From an uncultured Bacteroidales bacterium (GTDB taxonomy: Bacteria > Bacteroidota > Bacteroidia > Bacteroidales > JAUNSR01): 52,416 bases of DNA. Position 1 is the stretch's first letter. Each line of letters starts with the position of its first letter. Shown piece by piece: positions 35,696 to 46,473 of the stretch. The position numbers were made by a program, and so were the translations under genes. The notes below the pieces were generated by a model. That model did no database searches, was not told where the DNA came from, and worked only from the letters and a program-made list of their open reading frames with translations. The DNA is taken from the NCBI GenBank assembly GCA_947074145.1, contig CAMTOJ010000022.1, forward strand, positions 1 to 52,416. Direction: 5' to 3'.

Positions 35696-36895
35696 TTATA
35701 AAACTCTTCCGGGATATGCTTCAAGCGCTTTTTTGAGAACAATTAATGATTTTTGAAGATCCTCTTTGTTCAATACATAAGCGATACGAACTTCATTCTT
35801 CCCTAACTCAGGATTAGTATAGAACCCTGATGCCGGAGCCATCATTACTGTCTGCCCTTCATACTCAAAATCTGAAAGACACCAGGCACAGAAATGCTCT
35901 GCATCCTCAACAGGAAGCTTAGCTACTGTGTAAAAAGCACCCATTGGGATTGGAGAATAACAACCAGGTATTCTGTTCAATCCGTCAATAAGGAATTTAC
36001 GACGTTCAACATATTCATTATAAATATCAAGCATATATTCATCCGAAGCACTTAAAGACGCCTCAGCTACAAGCTGACCGATAAGTGGCGGACTTAACCT
36101 GGCCTGACAGAACTTCATCACCGAATCTCTTACTTCTTTATTTTTAGTAACAAGAGAACCTATTCTTATACCACATTCACTATAACGCTTCGAAACTGAA
36201 TCAATAAGAATTACATTCTGCTCTATACCCTTTAGATGAAAGGCTGATATATAAGGAGCTCCTGTATAACAGAATTCACGATATACCTCATCAGAAAACA
36301 GAAACAAATTGTATTTCTTTACAATGTCACGAATCTGATTCATCTCTTTTTGTGTATAAAGATAACCGGTAGGATTATTAGGATTACAAATAAGTATTCC
36401 TTTTGTTTTTTCTGTAATAAGTTCTTCAAACTTTTCGACCGAAGGAAGAGCAAAACCCTCCTCTATTGAAGATGGAACAGTTTTGATTACTGCACCTGCA
36501 GATATTGCAAAAGCCATATAATTGGCATAAGCCGGTTCAGGCACTATAATTTCATCACCAGGATCAAGACATGCCATAAAGGAAAATAACACGGCTTCTG
36601 ATCCCCCTGTAGTAATGATGATATCTTCTACGTTTACATTGATATTGAACTTGCCATAATATCCCACAAGTTTTTCTCTGTAACTCAGAATACCCTCACT
36701 GGGACTATATTCTAAAATTTTTCTATCGATATGCTTTAATACATCCAAAGCAACTTGTGGTGTAGGAAGGTCTGGCTGACCTATATTTAGATGATAAACT
36801 TTAACACCTCTTTTTTTTGCTGCATTTGCCAAAGGAACTAATTTCCGTATTGGCGACTCAGGCATTATTATACCACGTTCTGATATTATTGGCAT
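35696..36895 (-). CDS. PLP-dependent class I/II aminotransferase, aspartate-aminotransferase-like
   Basis: The 399-residue fold-type I enzyme shows HLNIGQPDLPTP (about 35-46), TTGGSEA (95-101), CNPNNPTGYLY (170-180), SDEVYREF with D202, and the PLP lysine K236 in SVSKRYSECGIRIG; the substrate arginine is in NEVRIAYVLN near the end. The N-terminus MPESPIRKL indicates the Bacteroidetes subgroup usually annotated as aspartate or general aminotransferase. The exact amino-acid pair cannot be read off. A full promoter match lies upstream at 36948-36979. Confidence 0.92.
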   Translation of the reverse strand: MPIISERGIIMPESPIRKLVPLANAAKKRGVKVYHLNIGQPDLPTPQVALDVLKHIDRKILEYSPSEGILSYREKLVGYYGKFNINVNVEDIIITTGGSEAVLFSFMACLDPGDEIIVPEPAYANYMAFAISAGAVIKTVPSSIEEGFALPSVEKFEELITEKTKGILICNPNNPTGYLYTQKEMNQIRDIVKKYNLFLFSDEVYREFCYTGAPYISAFHLKGIEQNVILIDSVSKRYSECGIRIGSLVTKNKEVRDSVMKFCQARLSPPLIGQLVAEASLSASDEYMLDIYNEYVERRKFLIDGLNRIPGCYSPIPMGAFYTVAKLPVEDAEHFCAWCLSDFEYEGQTVMMAPASGFYTNPELGKNEVRIAYVLNKEDLQKSLIVLKKALEAYPGRVL

Positions 36896-37200
36896 CTTTA
36901 TTTTTATTCTTGTGCTGTTTTATAAGCTGTTTAAAACGGATTAAGGACAAAATTACATTCTCTGATAATTAAAAACAAACAAAGCTTAGTTTTATATCAA
37001 TTTTAATTGTTGTTTTTTACAATTTGATTTTATTTCACATTAAATATTTTTAATATAATATTATAAATATGCATTTTTCAGTATTATATAACTAAACTTA
37101 TCATTTAATCAGTTCTGATATTAATTGAAAATATTCCAAAACAAATTAATTAAATAGACTCTTTGAAAAAAAAAAAGAAATATATACCTAACTTTCGACC
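36896..37200. other. Divergent 305-bp spacer
   Basis: No gene is visible. It contains the aminotransferase promoter at 36948-36979; the rest is AT-rich sequence with no stem-loop or repeat that I could support. Confidence 0.5.
36948..36979 (-). promoter_or_regulatory. Bacteroidetes sigma-A promoter of the aminotransferase-permease pair
   Basis: On the minus strand TTTG (36976-36979), 20 bases, then TAATTTTG (36948-36955). The implied leader is about 45 bases. Confidence 0.75.
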
Positions 37201-37566
37201 ATGAAAAAGATTATTTATATCATTATAGGTTGTATTTCAGTTATTCTAGGACTTCTTGGTATTTTCATTCCCGGGTTACCAACAACACCTTTTCTACTTT
37301 TAGCCTCTTGGTTATTTTATAACAGTTCAGAAAGATTACATAAAGTTCTTCATAAATCCTTCCTTGGAAAATATCTTGAAAGATATCAAAAAAATCAAGG
37401 TGTTGGAATCAAAACAAAGCTTCTAAGTATACTTATGATGTGTACAATGATCACAATATCATGTACTTTTCTTATATCAAACCCGACAATCAGACTTTGT
37501 GTCATTGGATCAGGGTTAATAGGTTTATGTTGTATTATCTGGGTAGTACCTAATGAAAAGAAATAA
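37201..37566 (+). CDS. DUF454 (YbaN) family membrane protein
   Basis: The 121-residue protein begins with a hydrophobic helix and the family motif LGIFIPGLPTTPFLLLASWLFYNSSERLHKVL (about 19-50, in blocks), followed by GKYLERYQKNQGV. Two more membrane helices at about 75-115 complete the usual three-helix plan. Function is unknown across the family. The start codon follows a run of 11 A residues and has no Shine-Dalgarno sequence, which is normal for the phylum. Confidence 0.9.
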   Translation: MKKIIYIIIGCISVILGLLGIFIPGLPTTPFLLLASWLFYNSSERLHKVLHKSFLGKYLERYQKNQGVGIKTKLLSILMMCTMITISCTFLISNPTIRLCVIGSGLIGLCCIIWVVPNEKK

Positions 37567-37979
37567 AAATCCACAAAAGCTAAAATAATTTTTATTTCAC
37601 ATTGCTGCTTTTTTATATTAAGAAGATATTCTTTCTCCGATAACGAAATTAGATCTGAATATCATATAAATTGAACATTCATTATTTTTTTTTACATAAT
37701 CCGAGATTTATTCAAAAAATAATTAATTCAATCTGACTATTAGTTAATAGTCTCTTTTTTATTAATCAAGCAGTTAATTAGCTTAAAAATACAAACTTAC
37801 CCATTTGTGCAACTGATAGAATAAAGATATTTTTGTTTTAGGATAGAGGAATATGGGGTGCAGACCTACCCACCAATTTCAATTTTACCATTTAAGCCCA
37901 ATATAAGAAAGGCTTATATTTACTCTTCTTCATCCATCATATTTAGAGATTGTATTTACTTATAAAGGTGTATAGATAT
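37567..37979. other. 413-bp spacer holding the porin promoter and leader
   Basis: No gene is visible. It contains the promoter at 37804-37835 and a leader of about 138 bases with G/C-richer, potentially folded stretches around 37850-37935. The first 230 bases are AT-rich and featureless. Confidence 0.5.
37804..37835 (+). promoter_or_regulatory. Bacteroidetes sigma-A promoter of the porin gene
   Basis: TTTG (37804-37807), 20 bases, then TATTTTTG (37828-37835). The start site should be near 37842. Confidence 0.78.
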
Positions 37980-39197
37980 ATGAATAAATTGCTTTTATCC
38001 TCTCTATTTCTTATAGGAGGAACATCTGTTTTCGCAACCGGTCCGGACACAACTCCTTCGGAAATATCACCGGATTCCCCTTACACAGTTCTTGAAAAAG
38101 AAAACGCGTCATTGTTAAGCAAATTGCTTAAATCAAACAATAACGATGCACTTAACATACGCCTGCACACAAAGGCCTCTTTCAGTGGAGCACAAACCGA
38201 TGGTATATGGAATGATCCGGGTTTCAGACTTGATCAATTGCGTATTGAACTACGTGGTAGCTTCGATAATGGTATCTTTTATCGATTCCAACAACGTTTG
38301 ACCAATTATCCTGAGCCATATTCTTCATATATCGACAATCTACCAATGAAGATTGACTATGCCGGGATAGGTTATCGCTTCAACAGCAAATGGAAAGTAT
38401 TTGCCGGTAAGATGTGTACTGCCTACGGAGGATTTGAATTCGACGATAATCCGATAAACGTATATCAATACAACACTGTGACCGAGAATATGCCGGCTTT
38501 CCTTACCGGGATAGATTTTGCCTACAATCCTGTTGAAAAGCATGAGATAAGATTTCAAGTTTTAGAATCAAGAAACGGATCACATGAACAACTTTACGGC
38601 AAAGTTGATCCATCAGTAAAATTCAGTAAAGCTGATTATGTTTATACTGTAAACTGGAATGGTAAACTTGGAGCAAATGACATTATATCAACACGCTGGT
38701 CCGGTTCATATATCAACCAGGCAAAAGACAAAAACTTTTATCTGGCTTGTCTCGGGACAGCATTAAATACAGGAAAGTTCGGTGCATTTCTTGATCTGAT
38801 ATACTCGAAAGAGGGAATTGACAGATCACAGATCATATCTCGTATCGTGGCAGATGATACAGAAGGGACTACTCAGATGAACACATCTTATACAAGTGCT
38901 ATCTTAGGCTTAAATTATAGATTTGCAGATAAATGGAACCTTTTTGCAAAAGGAATGTATGATACTGCAAATAAAGATAAAACATCAGGAAACGTTGCAA
39001 AAGGAAAATATTCTGAGACATTCAGCTACTCAGGCGGTATAGAATACTATCCTTTTAAAAATGAATCTTTGCATATTAACCTTGCATATATTGGAAGAAG
39101 TCACAATTTTACTTCTATCGCAAAACAATTCGGTTCTAAAAACTACAACGAAAATAAAATAGAACTAAGTCTTATATATGCACTAAATATCTGGTAA
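37980..39197 (+). CDS. Outer-membrane porin (OprO/OprP-like, Bacteroidetes type)
   Basis: From the ATG at 37980 the protein has 405 residues, with a clean signal peptide (1-19, cut after VFA). An in-frame TTG 30 bases upstream would bury that signal. A short N-terminal coiled segment (EKENASLLSKLLKS) is followed by about 16 amphipathic strands: FRLDQLRIELRGSFDNGIFYR, in blocks, then GIGYRFNSKWKVFAGKM, ending in ELSLIYALNIW with a terminal aromatic typical of barrels. Proteins of this type are annotated as phosphate-selective or general porins; specificity cannot be told. It has its own promoter and a bidirectional terminator behind it. Confidence 0.82.
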   Translation: MNKLLLSSLFLIGGTSVFATGPDTTPSEISPDSPYTVLEKENASLLSKLLKSNNNDALNIRLHTKASFSGAQTDGIWNDPGFRLDQLRIELRGSFDNGIFYRFQQRLTNYPEPYSSYIDNLPMKIDYAGIGYRFNSKWKVFAGKMCTAYGGFEFDDNPINVYQYNTVTENMPAFLTGIDFAYNPVEKHEIRFQVLESRNGSHEQLYGKVDPSVKFSKADYVYTVNWNGKLGANDIISTRWSGSYINQAKDKNFYLACLGTALNTGKFGAFLDLIYSKEGIDRSQIISRIVADDTEGTTQMNTSYTSAILGLNYRFADKWNLFAKGMYDTANKDKTSGNVAKGKYSETFSYSGGIEYYPFKNESLHINLAYIGRSHNFTSIAKQFGSKNYNENKIELSLIYALNIW

Positions 39198-39230
39198 GAA
39201 TTCTTTTTTATTATATATATTATCCTTTAT

Positions 39231-39261
39231 ATCCGGAATAATCGTACTCGATATTCCGGAT
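39231..39261. terminator. Bidirectional terminator between the porin gene and tamL
   Basis: A 10-bp stem (ATCCGGAATA at 39231-39240 with TATTCCGGAT at 39252-39261) has an 11-base loop. A TTTTATTTTTG tract follows on the plus side; the minus side is A/T-mixed. It separates two convergent genes. Confidence 0.85.
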
Positions 39262-39272
39262 TTTTATTTTTG

Positions 39273-41588
39273 TCAGAAAGGGTAACCTATAGCTATATGA
39301 TAGCCCATATTGCTGAAAGGTTTTACGATATTGACATATCCCGATTTGCCGGTTTCATAAGGCGCATGAATCGGTAAGCCTACATCAAACCTTATCACAA
39401 GCATAGAGAGATCGTATCTTACTCCTATACCGAAATCTGTAGCAAGTTGTTCGCCAAAATTATCAAGTTTAAACTTACCTCCCGGACTTGAAGAATCATC
39501 TTCCAGAAGCCATACATTGCCGGCATCAGCAAAAAGCGCTCCAAAAAGATTACCCATTATCCTAAAACGATACTCAATATTTGCTTCAAACTTCAGATTT
39601 CCTGTCTGATCAAGATATGAATATAATGCATTTGACTGAGGATGATAACTTCCCGGACCTACGGTGCGAACACCAAAACCTCTCAAACTATTAGCTCCTC
39701 CAATAAAAAATTGTTCGTTATAAGGGACAACTTTAGAATTAAGATACGGTTTAACCACACCACCAATAATCCTTGTTGCAATGGTCTGATTCTTATCTAT
39801 TTTGTAGCTATATCTGAACTCAGAAACAACTTTAGCATATTGAGAGAACTGATTTCCGAAAATCTTCTTATCTTTTTCTTTATTTCCGAATATTTCCATT
39901 GCTCCATAAATTATATTTCCAGCCTGAGAAAAAGAGGTTTGCCACCAGATATAACCTTTTTTGTTTGGTCTTGAAGAGTTATCAAATGTATAAGTGTAAC
40001 TCATTGATGGGATAAACTGATTCTTAAAACTCATGCTTAATGCTGCATTATCACTCATTATAGAATCAAACAATGCGGTAGTATTCATCAAATAATTATA
40101 TGTCAGACTAAAAGGCGTAAACGAATGAGCACTAAAATCCGAACTACTGAAGTTATAAGAAAATGATCCTCCAAAATTCATTAATTTGAAAAAGCCTGCA
40201 CGATTAAGAAGATCAGCATTTAATTTAACTACCGTATTTGATGGATATATTTTATCTACACGGAAAAACTTGGGTCCTAAAATTCCGGGAAATGTAAGAG
40301 ATACATTACCTCCAAACTCATATGAATTTATAAGATCGTTACCCGATTTATTTCTGGTTCCTTCTCCTGTCTGCCATTCATAAGATGCTCTTATCTCCCC
40401 TCGAAACACCTCTCCGCCTCTGAATACATTTCGTTTAGTTATTCCGAATATTGCACCCGGACCAACCTGTTTATTCGATTTTGATGTAACATTAAGCTCA
40501 AGTTCCGCATCATACGGCAACTCCATTGAGGTATTTATTATCATCCTCAAAGAATCATTAGACAAAAGTGAATCCTTAGGAGTAAAATTTATATCAACAA
40601 ATTTAAAACAATTCAATCTATTTAGCTGAGTATAAAGCTGATCAACATCACTAGTGCGATAAAGATCGCCTTTTGTGATATCGACCCTATTAAAAAGCAC
40701 CTTTTCTCGAAGAGGTAACCTTCTTCTGAAATAAATCTCCATATCCTTATAATGCACTGAGTCATTGGGCTCTCGGCCATAACTATTTCTCATAGAGTAT
40801 GATACACCAGATATATACCAAGGCTTTAACATTGAACCGGGTACCGCATTATTAATTTCAATACGTAATGCTATCTCATTTGGAGACAATAGACTATCAG
40901 CCTGATAACTTATAAAATCTGGTCTGAAATAATAATATCCGTTCTGACGCAGATAATCACTAATACGCGATCTTTCATCCTCCAATGCATTAACATTAAA
41001 TATCTGGCCCTCTTTTAATATCATCTTATCACTAATTGACTCTATAACCGAATCAGCAGGAGAATCATTATTTACATACTTAATAGAAGAATATCTATAT
41101 GGTTTTTCATAATCCACAAAATACTCTACATAAGCCTTTTTATTATTCTTTTTATCACGGATAACATCATATCTTACCACTCCGTTGAAATAGCCGTTAT
41201 CATCCATAAGCGTTTCTGCCACTTTACATCTCAAAGCCGGGTCAACATCAGAAACAAGTATCGGGTCGGTTGCAAATTTTTTAAATATCCAATGTTTAAA
41301 CCCTCTCTCTTTATCAGTCTTAAAACTATTATAAATCCACAATCCGAAAGGAAACGGAATCTTAATATAGTTACTTCCAAGAAGAGCATTATTTGGAGCT
41401 TTCGATAAAGCAGCCACAACCTGACTCTCCACGTCTGGAGTTATATAATAATTTTCAGGATTGACTGTTTCAATCTTTTTGGTTCCGGTATATAGCATTT
41501 CCCCTTCAGGAATCAACTTTGTTGTTGAGCATCCCTGAAAGAAAATCAAGATGATAAAAAATAAGAAAAAGGTATTCAAATACCGCAT
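39273..41588 (-). CDS. tamL: TamL: lipidated BamA/TamA-family outer-membrane protein
   Basis: The 771-residue protein has a lipobox (FFQGC, C20), a set of POTRA-like domains (about 60-430, for example RISDYLRQNGYYYFRPDF) and an Omp85 barrel (about 440-771). The barrel contains the lid-lock type motif FFIGGANSLRGFGVRTVGPG (about 635-655) and ends in GYHIAIGYPF. The N-terminal lipid is the Bacteroidetes-specific feature that separates TamL from proteobacterial TamA. It works with TamB in moving lipids or assembling outer-membrane proteins. The gene follows tamB by 23 bp and is in the same transcript. Confidence 0.92.
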   Translation of the reverse strand: MRYLNTFFLFFIILIFFQGCSTTKLIPEGEMLYTGTKKIETVNPENYYITPDVESQVVAALSKAPNNALLGSNYIKIPFPFGLWIYNSFKTDKERGFKHWIFKKFATDPILVSDVDPALRCKVAETLMDDNGYFNGVVRYDVIRDKKNNKKAYVEYFVDYEKPYRYSSIKYVNNDSPADSVIESISDKMILKEGQIFNVNALEDERSRISDYLRQNGYYYFRPDFISYQADSLLSPNEIALRIEINNAVPGSMLKPWYISGVSYSMRNSYGREPNDSVHYKDMEIYFRRRLPLREKVLFNRVDITKGDLYRTSDVDQLYTQLNRLNCFKFVDINFTPKDSLLSNDSLRMIINTSMELPYDAELELNVTSKSNKQVGPGAIFGITKRNVFRGGEVFRGEIRASYEWQTGEGTRNKSGNDLINSYEFGGNVSLTFPGILGPKFFRVDKIYPSNTVVKLNADLLNRAGFFKLMNFGGSFSYNFSSSDFSAHSFTPFSLTYNYLMNTTALFDSIMSDNAALSMSFKNQFIPSMSYTYTFDNSSRPNKKGYIWWQTSFSQAGNIIYGAMEIFGNKEKDKKIFGNQFSQYAKVVSEFRYSYKIDKNQTIATRIIGGVVKPYLNSKVVPYNEQFFIGGANSLRGFGVRTVGPGSYHPQSNALYSYLDQTGNLKFEANIEYRFRIMGNLFGALFADAGNVWLLEDDSSSPGGKFKLDNFGEQLATDFGIGVRYDLSMLVIRFDVGLPIHAPYETGKSGYVNIVKPFSNMGYHIAIGYPF

Positions 41589-41611
41589 TGTAAAAAATAT
41601 AATATTTATAA

Positions 41612-44600
41612 TTAATTGGTTTTATTCTCTGGATCTGCCGCAATCCTTTCGCGTCGTTTTTGTTCATTAAATATGAAAAGCTGTCTTATCTTTCTCACTT
41701 TTCTTTTCAAAACAACACCGATACCTGTCTCTATTATCTCTCCCTCAAGCAAACTATCATAGTTTGTATGATGAAAGAGTTTCAGATACCTTGTAGCCGA
41801 CTTATCCAAAGTATACTCAAGTATAATATCATTAATAAACGACTGTCCCTGCTGCATCTGCACATCCTGTCCCGAAGAAACAGACGCTCCTACAACAATT
41901 CGGAAACGGTCATTAAATAATTTTTTCGAGAAACGAAAAGAATAATCTGTTCGTTTTCCACCCTCGCCCCCTGCTCCATATTCATCATATGAGTCTATTC
42001 CGAAACTAATATCTATACCGCCAAGATTATCTCCCGCAAACTGATTAATCTCCTTTTGAATAAAAGCTGTAAGGGCACTATTTGAATTGAGCTTGGCCGT
42101 TGTTCCGGGTCCTGTGTACATTTGAGTAATGATAAGACTCAAAGCTTGTTTTGCTCTCTCTTCAGAGGTCATTGATGCGATCTGATTCTGAATAGCCAAA
42201 TCCTCAGGAGCCGATATATCAAACGAAATATCAATATTATTCAATGTATTCATAATCTTTATCGAAGCATCGAAATTTACCACTCTCGAACCTTTATCAT
42301 CCTCTGTTACTGTTGTTCTTATTCTCTCAGATGCTACAATGTTTATATACGGATCAAGCAAATTACCACGCCATTCCACATAACTTCCATTCTGAATATC
42401 AAACTTCTTAGCAACAGGTAAAACGGGAAGATTATAATTCACAAAACCTCCCGAAAGCTCATATCTTCCGCTCATCTCCATGTCACCTCGCGGGTTCATC
42501 AAAAACGCAAGATCACCTCCTCCTATAAGCTCAACCCTATCGGATCCATTTGCAGAGAGATCAATTCCTATCTCAACCACAGGTGCAATTGAAAGTGTAA
42601 GAGCTATATCGACACCTGAAATTAATGTTTTGATATCTTTATTCGACATCGTTAATGTCGTATCATTAAAATTGGTAAACTCCACAAGATTGCCAACTCT
42701 GTTTTGAGCTGCCACAGGAGAATCAAGCATTACATAGGTAAAATCGGTCCCTGCCAGAAGATTAACTCCCCCGGTAATTTTCAAAAGCTCTACAGGCCCT
42801 TTTATATAGGTATTGACATCCATCAACATCTTACCGTAAAGCATTTTATTGCGTTGTTTTTTCACATTGATAAGTTCGACATTGTTTCCCAAAACATGTA
42901 TATCAGCATACATATTATTGAAATCGACCATATCGAATTTCCCATTTACAACAATAGGATTATTGTTATAAGCCTTTATCCTGAAATTATCAAAATTCAA
43001 GATATTATTGTTTATATCAATCTTATTATCGGGCAATTTGAGATTGGCATTTGCATATCCTATATTAATATTTGCATCCCTAAAGCTTAGATCTCCGTTA
43101 ATAATAGGCGCATCACTTTTTCCCGTAATATCAAGATAACCGTTTAACTCGCCATTAAGAGCCAACAAATCATCAGGGATAAAAGGATTGGCAATATTCA
43201 AAGGAAACTCATGAATACCTAACTTCGAGATAATATTCCCATCCTGTTTGAGTAATAGATCAAGAAGACAAACCTCTTTAGAATCATAAACAATCTTGGA
43301 TTCTACATTATGTCCCGCATTTGAATGAGAATGATAATTAGCAAATATACCTATCTGATCCAGAGGCTTTTTTTCATATATAAAACTATCAATAGCTACT
43401 GCAAGAGAGGCCTTTATGCTATCTTTCAATGCCTCTGCATAGATATCTACATTGACCTTTCCCCTCATACTCGGAAAATCTTTAAGCGACTCCGATAAAT
43501 CGGCAAGATTAAAATCTTTTATCCCGGCATTTAAAGCAATTGTTCCGGCTACATCCACATTATTGTCCGATTGTACAAAAATCGACATTCCTCCCGGTGA
43601 TTGCATAAGCAAGTTAGCCTTTACCTTATTATCAAAAGAATAATCTATATAATTATTTTCATTAATTTTCCATGGTTTATATAAAATGATTGGATTCATT
43701 GTGTCGAAGTTTAAAGACACCGTATCGTTTCTAAACATTGCATTCAATCCTATATCAAATCCAACATTTCCCTTTGCATCCTTTTGGTTTACCTTTAATG
43801 AAAGTGAATCTTTAACCAAAAGCCCTCGCAATGAAAGATCTATATTCTGTGCTTCTGTTTCACCCTCCATAATCGAGGAAACATCAAAATGAAAAACACT
43901 ATCCATCTCTGCCACAAACATAGAGTTTCGAAGCTCCATTGAAGAGGTTTTAAACTCCGGTATATCGGCATATATCTTGAGCTCAGCTCCTTTTTCATTA
44001 ATTATACTAGCATTAAAAGAATCATAGGTTATATCGTTTGATTTCAAAAATCCATGAACTATATTACTATTACCTGAAGATACTTGCACAAGAGTCTGTG
44101 GAAGTAGTCTTCTTAAATATACTGTATTAATATGCCCTGAATCGAGCATATACTTAAGTTCTGTAGTAAATTTATCTATATCCTTTGTTATACCTGTTAA
44201 TGATTCCTCTATCAATGCAAAAAATGACAAATCTCCATTTTTAAGATTCACATATGTTGAATCAGGATTACTTACCAATGTAAGATCCACCTTTTTAATT
44301 GGCTGAACAACATTTTCCAGATCAAACCGTACAGAATCCAGCTCCATTCCTACTTTATAAGAATTGACATAGTTAGTGTAGTAGTCTATATTAGTATTAA
44401 ATGTCAACAATGCACTATGTTCCGATACCTTCAAATGCTGAAGATCTACATTTGTCACACCCATATCAAGAGAACCGGTAACATAATCTTTTGAGAGTTT
44501 TCCATTTGCCTGAATATCTATATCTCCGATTTTATCTCTTAAAGCAAAAAATAGATTATAAACAGACTGTTCGAGACTCGCAGAAAGAAGAATATCCTTA

Positions 44601-46219
44601 AATGAAAACTCTCCATAATTAATTTTTTGCACCTCCAGAGAAACCACAGAATTACATTGAGGCGAGAAAAAATCAAAGCCCTCACCTTTCGCCTTGGCAG
44701 TAAATGCAAGCTGCGGAATATCAACAGTTGGCATAATCGACTTAATATCAATATTATTTGTTGAAATATTTATATCATAATCATATTTCTTAAGCCCCAA
44801 AGCAGCATCCAGATCGATTAAAGATTTATCGAGTGATATTGCCGCCCTGGCATTTATATACTCGTAACGAAAATCGACATCTGAATTAAATGTTACCGTG
44901 TCGGGCATCACCAAATCCGGCATAAGATTCAAAGAACCGGGGATAGATTTGGCATCAATAATCAGGTTTGCAGAGATGTCCTTAATATCTTTGGCAAGAA
45001 GTAGTTTTCCTGTAATATTCGCATCAAGAAGTGATCCCAATTTAAAATCAGCCTGTGAAATACTGATATTATTTTTCTCAGATTTAATCTTCGTTTTTGC
45101 CAGTAGTGCATTCTCTTGAATTATCTCTTTAAGATCGGGAACATAACCTCCGATAAAATACTCAATATCATTCGGTCCTATAGAAGCATTAAGATCTGCA
45201 TAAGAAGTTCCTTCCGGTTTATCGGAAAGAAGAGTAAAGTCGAAATCAACATCTGCCGATATAGAGGAATCGGTTGTCAGCAATCTAAGTTTTGTGGCCT
45301 TAACCGATTTGGGGTCATAATGACAATAGCCCGAAAAATCTTTAATGACAAATCCCTTGCCCTCTTTCAATGACACCTTATTAATATGTGCATCAAGGAA
45401 AAGATCTTTCATCATGAAACTGTCGACATCAATCGCAATATTGGAAAAACTAAAGTTGTTTGGATTGAAGCCCGGTATAGTATCAGGTTGATTTTCGCCC
45501 ATTTTCATTGAAAATGCACCATCTTTCATCTTTAGATCATTCAGGAAATATGACGAAGTTAAAAGATCGATATATCCATCAGAAAGTCTTAAGGTATCAA
45601 CCGTGGTGCTAAGTCCCATGAGTGTCTGTGGCATTTGAAGATTATAACCTACACCGTTAATATCCACATTACCAAGCTTTATACGCCAATCTACAGGTCC
45701 ACCCGGCACTGTGTCTTTTTTTTCCTGGCTTTCCAAAATCGTCATATCGAAATCGCAATTGTCGATAAGAATGGTTTCTACATCAACATTGCCGGATAAA
45801 AACTTTACACGTGTATCGCTTATTGACAATCGTCCAAGATCTCCTTTCATAATCATCGAGCCAATTAGATCTTTGGAATCGACATGAAGAGAATTAATAA
45901 TTATAGAATCAGATTTTATCTCACCTTTAAGAAGTGGCCAAAAATAAACCTCTAATTTAAACAGATTCAAATCAACCAAAGGTTGGTTTAAGCTATCATT
46001 TAAAGAAACCCCTTCAATGAATATGTCAAGAGGAAACTTTAAAGAGAATTTATCAACTTTTAAATCAAGACCTAAGTTTGTTTTTAAATAACCGGAAGTA
46101 AGTTCAACGGCTTTTCGCTGAACTATTGGAGTATATATTAGAAATAGAATTAAATATATTAATAAAATAACCGAACTAAAAAAAATAAGGATTCCCTTAA
46201 ACAACTTCTTCATTAACAA
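41612..46219 (-). CDS. tamB: TamB: AsmA-like bridging protein of the translocation and assembly module
   Basis: The 1535-residue protein has one N-terminal membrane helix (about 8-32), a very long run of repeating beta-strand groove units (AsmA/Vps13-like; many blocks of the form LxLxxxxID) and the C-terminal TamB domain (about 1130-1480: VNLLAGTDFTYVMLDSP, IGIDLSANGSD, DISFDISAPEDLAIQNQI, QALSLIITQMYTG). It spans the periplasm from inner to outer membrane, where it meets TamL. A TATATTTG box on the minus strand (46274-46281) lies about 55 bases upstream of the start codon, without a good -33 partner. Confidence 0.94.
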   Translation of the reverse strand: MLMKKLFKGILIFFSSVILLIYLILFLIYTPIVQRKAVELTSGYLKTNLGLDLKVDKFSLKFPLDIFIEGVSLNDSLNQPLVDLNLFKLEVYFWPLLKGEIKSDSIIINSLHVDSKDLIGSMIMKGDLGRLSISDTRVKFLSGNVDVETILIDNCDFDMTILESQEKKDTVPGGPVDWRIKLGNVDINGVGYNLQMPQTLMGLSTTVDTLRLSDGYIDLLTSSYFLNDLKMKDGAFSMKMGENQPDTIPGFNPNNFSFSNIAIDVDSFMMKDLFLDAHINKVSLKEGKGFVIKDFSGYCHYDPKSVKATKLRLLTTDSSISADVDFDFTLLSDKPEGTSYADLNASIGPNDIEYFIGGYVPDLKEIIQENALLAKTKIKSEKNNISISQADFKLGSLLDANITGKLLLAKDIKDISANLIIDAKSIPGSLNLMPDLVMPDTVTFNSDVDFRYEYINARAAISLDKSLIDLDAALGLKKYDYDINISTNNIDIKSIMPTVDIPQLAFTAKAKGEGFDFFSPQCNSVVSLEVQKINYGEFSFKDILLSASLEQSVYNLFFALRDKIGDIDIQANGKLSKDYVTGSLDMGVTNVDLQHLKVSEHSALLTFNTNIDYYTNYVNSYKVGMELDSVRFDLENVVQPIKKVDLTLVSNPDSTYVNLKNGDLSFFALIEESLTGITKDIDKFTTELKYMLDSGHINTVYLRRLLPQTLVQVSSGNSNIVHGFLKSNDITYDSFNASIINEKGAELKIYADIPEFKTSSMELRNSMFVAEMDSVFHFDVSSIMEGETEAQNIDLSLRGLLVKDSLSLKVNQKDAKGNVGFDIGLNAMFRNDTVSLNFDTMNPIILYKPWKINENNYIDYSFDNKVKANLLMQSPGGMSIFVQSDNNVDVAGTIALNAGIKDFNLADLSESLKDFPSMRGKVNVDIYAEALKDSIKASLAVAIDSFIYEKKPLDQIGIFANYHSHSNAGHNVESKIVYDSKEVCLLDLLLKQDGNIISKLGIHEFPLNIANPFIPDDLLALNGELNGYLDITGKSDAPIINGDLSFRDANINIGYANANLKLPDNKIDINNNILNFDNFRIKAYNNNPIVVNGKFDMVDFNNMYADIHVLGNNVELINVKKQRNKMLYGKMLMDVNTYIKGPVELLKITGGVNLLAGTDFTYVMLDSPVAAQNRVGNLVEFTNFNDTTLTMSNKDIKTLISGVDIALTLSIAPVVEIGIDLSANGSDRVELIGGGDLAFLMNPRGDMEMSGRYELSGGFVNYNLPVLPVAKKFDIQNGSYVEWRGNLLDPYINIVASERIRTTVTEDDKGSRVVNFDASIKIMNTLNNIDISFDISAPEDLAIQNQIASMTSEERAKQALSLIITQMYTGPGTTAKLNSNSALTAFIQKEINQFAGDNLGGIDISFGIDSYDEYGAGGEGGKRTDYSFRFSKKLFNDRFRIVVGASVSSGQDVQMQQGQSFINDIILEYTLDKSATRYLKLFHHTNYDSLLEGEIIETGIGVVLKRKVRKIRQLFIFNEQKRRERIAADPENKTN

Positions 46220-46473
46220 TATAATAATTTAAGGATATTAGTTACACTACCTGACCTATTTATAAATAAAGAACAAATATAGTCAGTTTTAGTTATTTTT
46301 TTTGCTTGGAATTTAAAGTAAGCACATTTATTTATTTTTTATTCTAAAAATAATGCGTTTTTTTTTCAAACTAAAATTAATACCATACGTTATAACATCA
46401 GAAAGAGAATTTCAGCTATAGTAAAAATGTTTTTCTGTTCAATTATTTATATACTCCTCTAATACAAATAATT

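Noticed and set aside
37950..37979. Upstream TTG start for the porin
   Set aside because: It would place ten residues before a clean signal peptide; the ATG at 37980 fits better and follows a long leader.
42480..45373. Several plus-strand open frames within tamB
   Set aside because: They are antisense to a long intact minus-strand coding frame with coherent TamB features; no independent start or promoter supports them.
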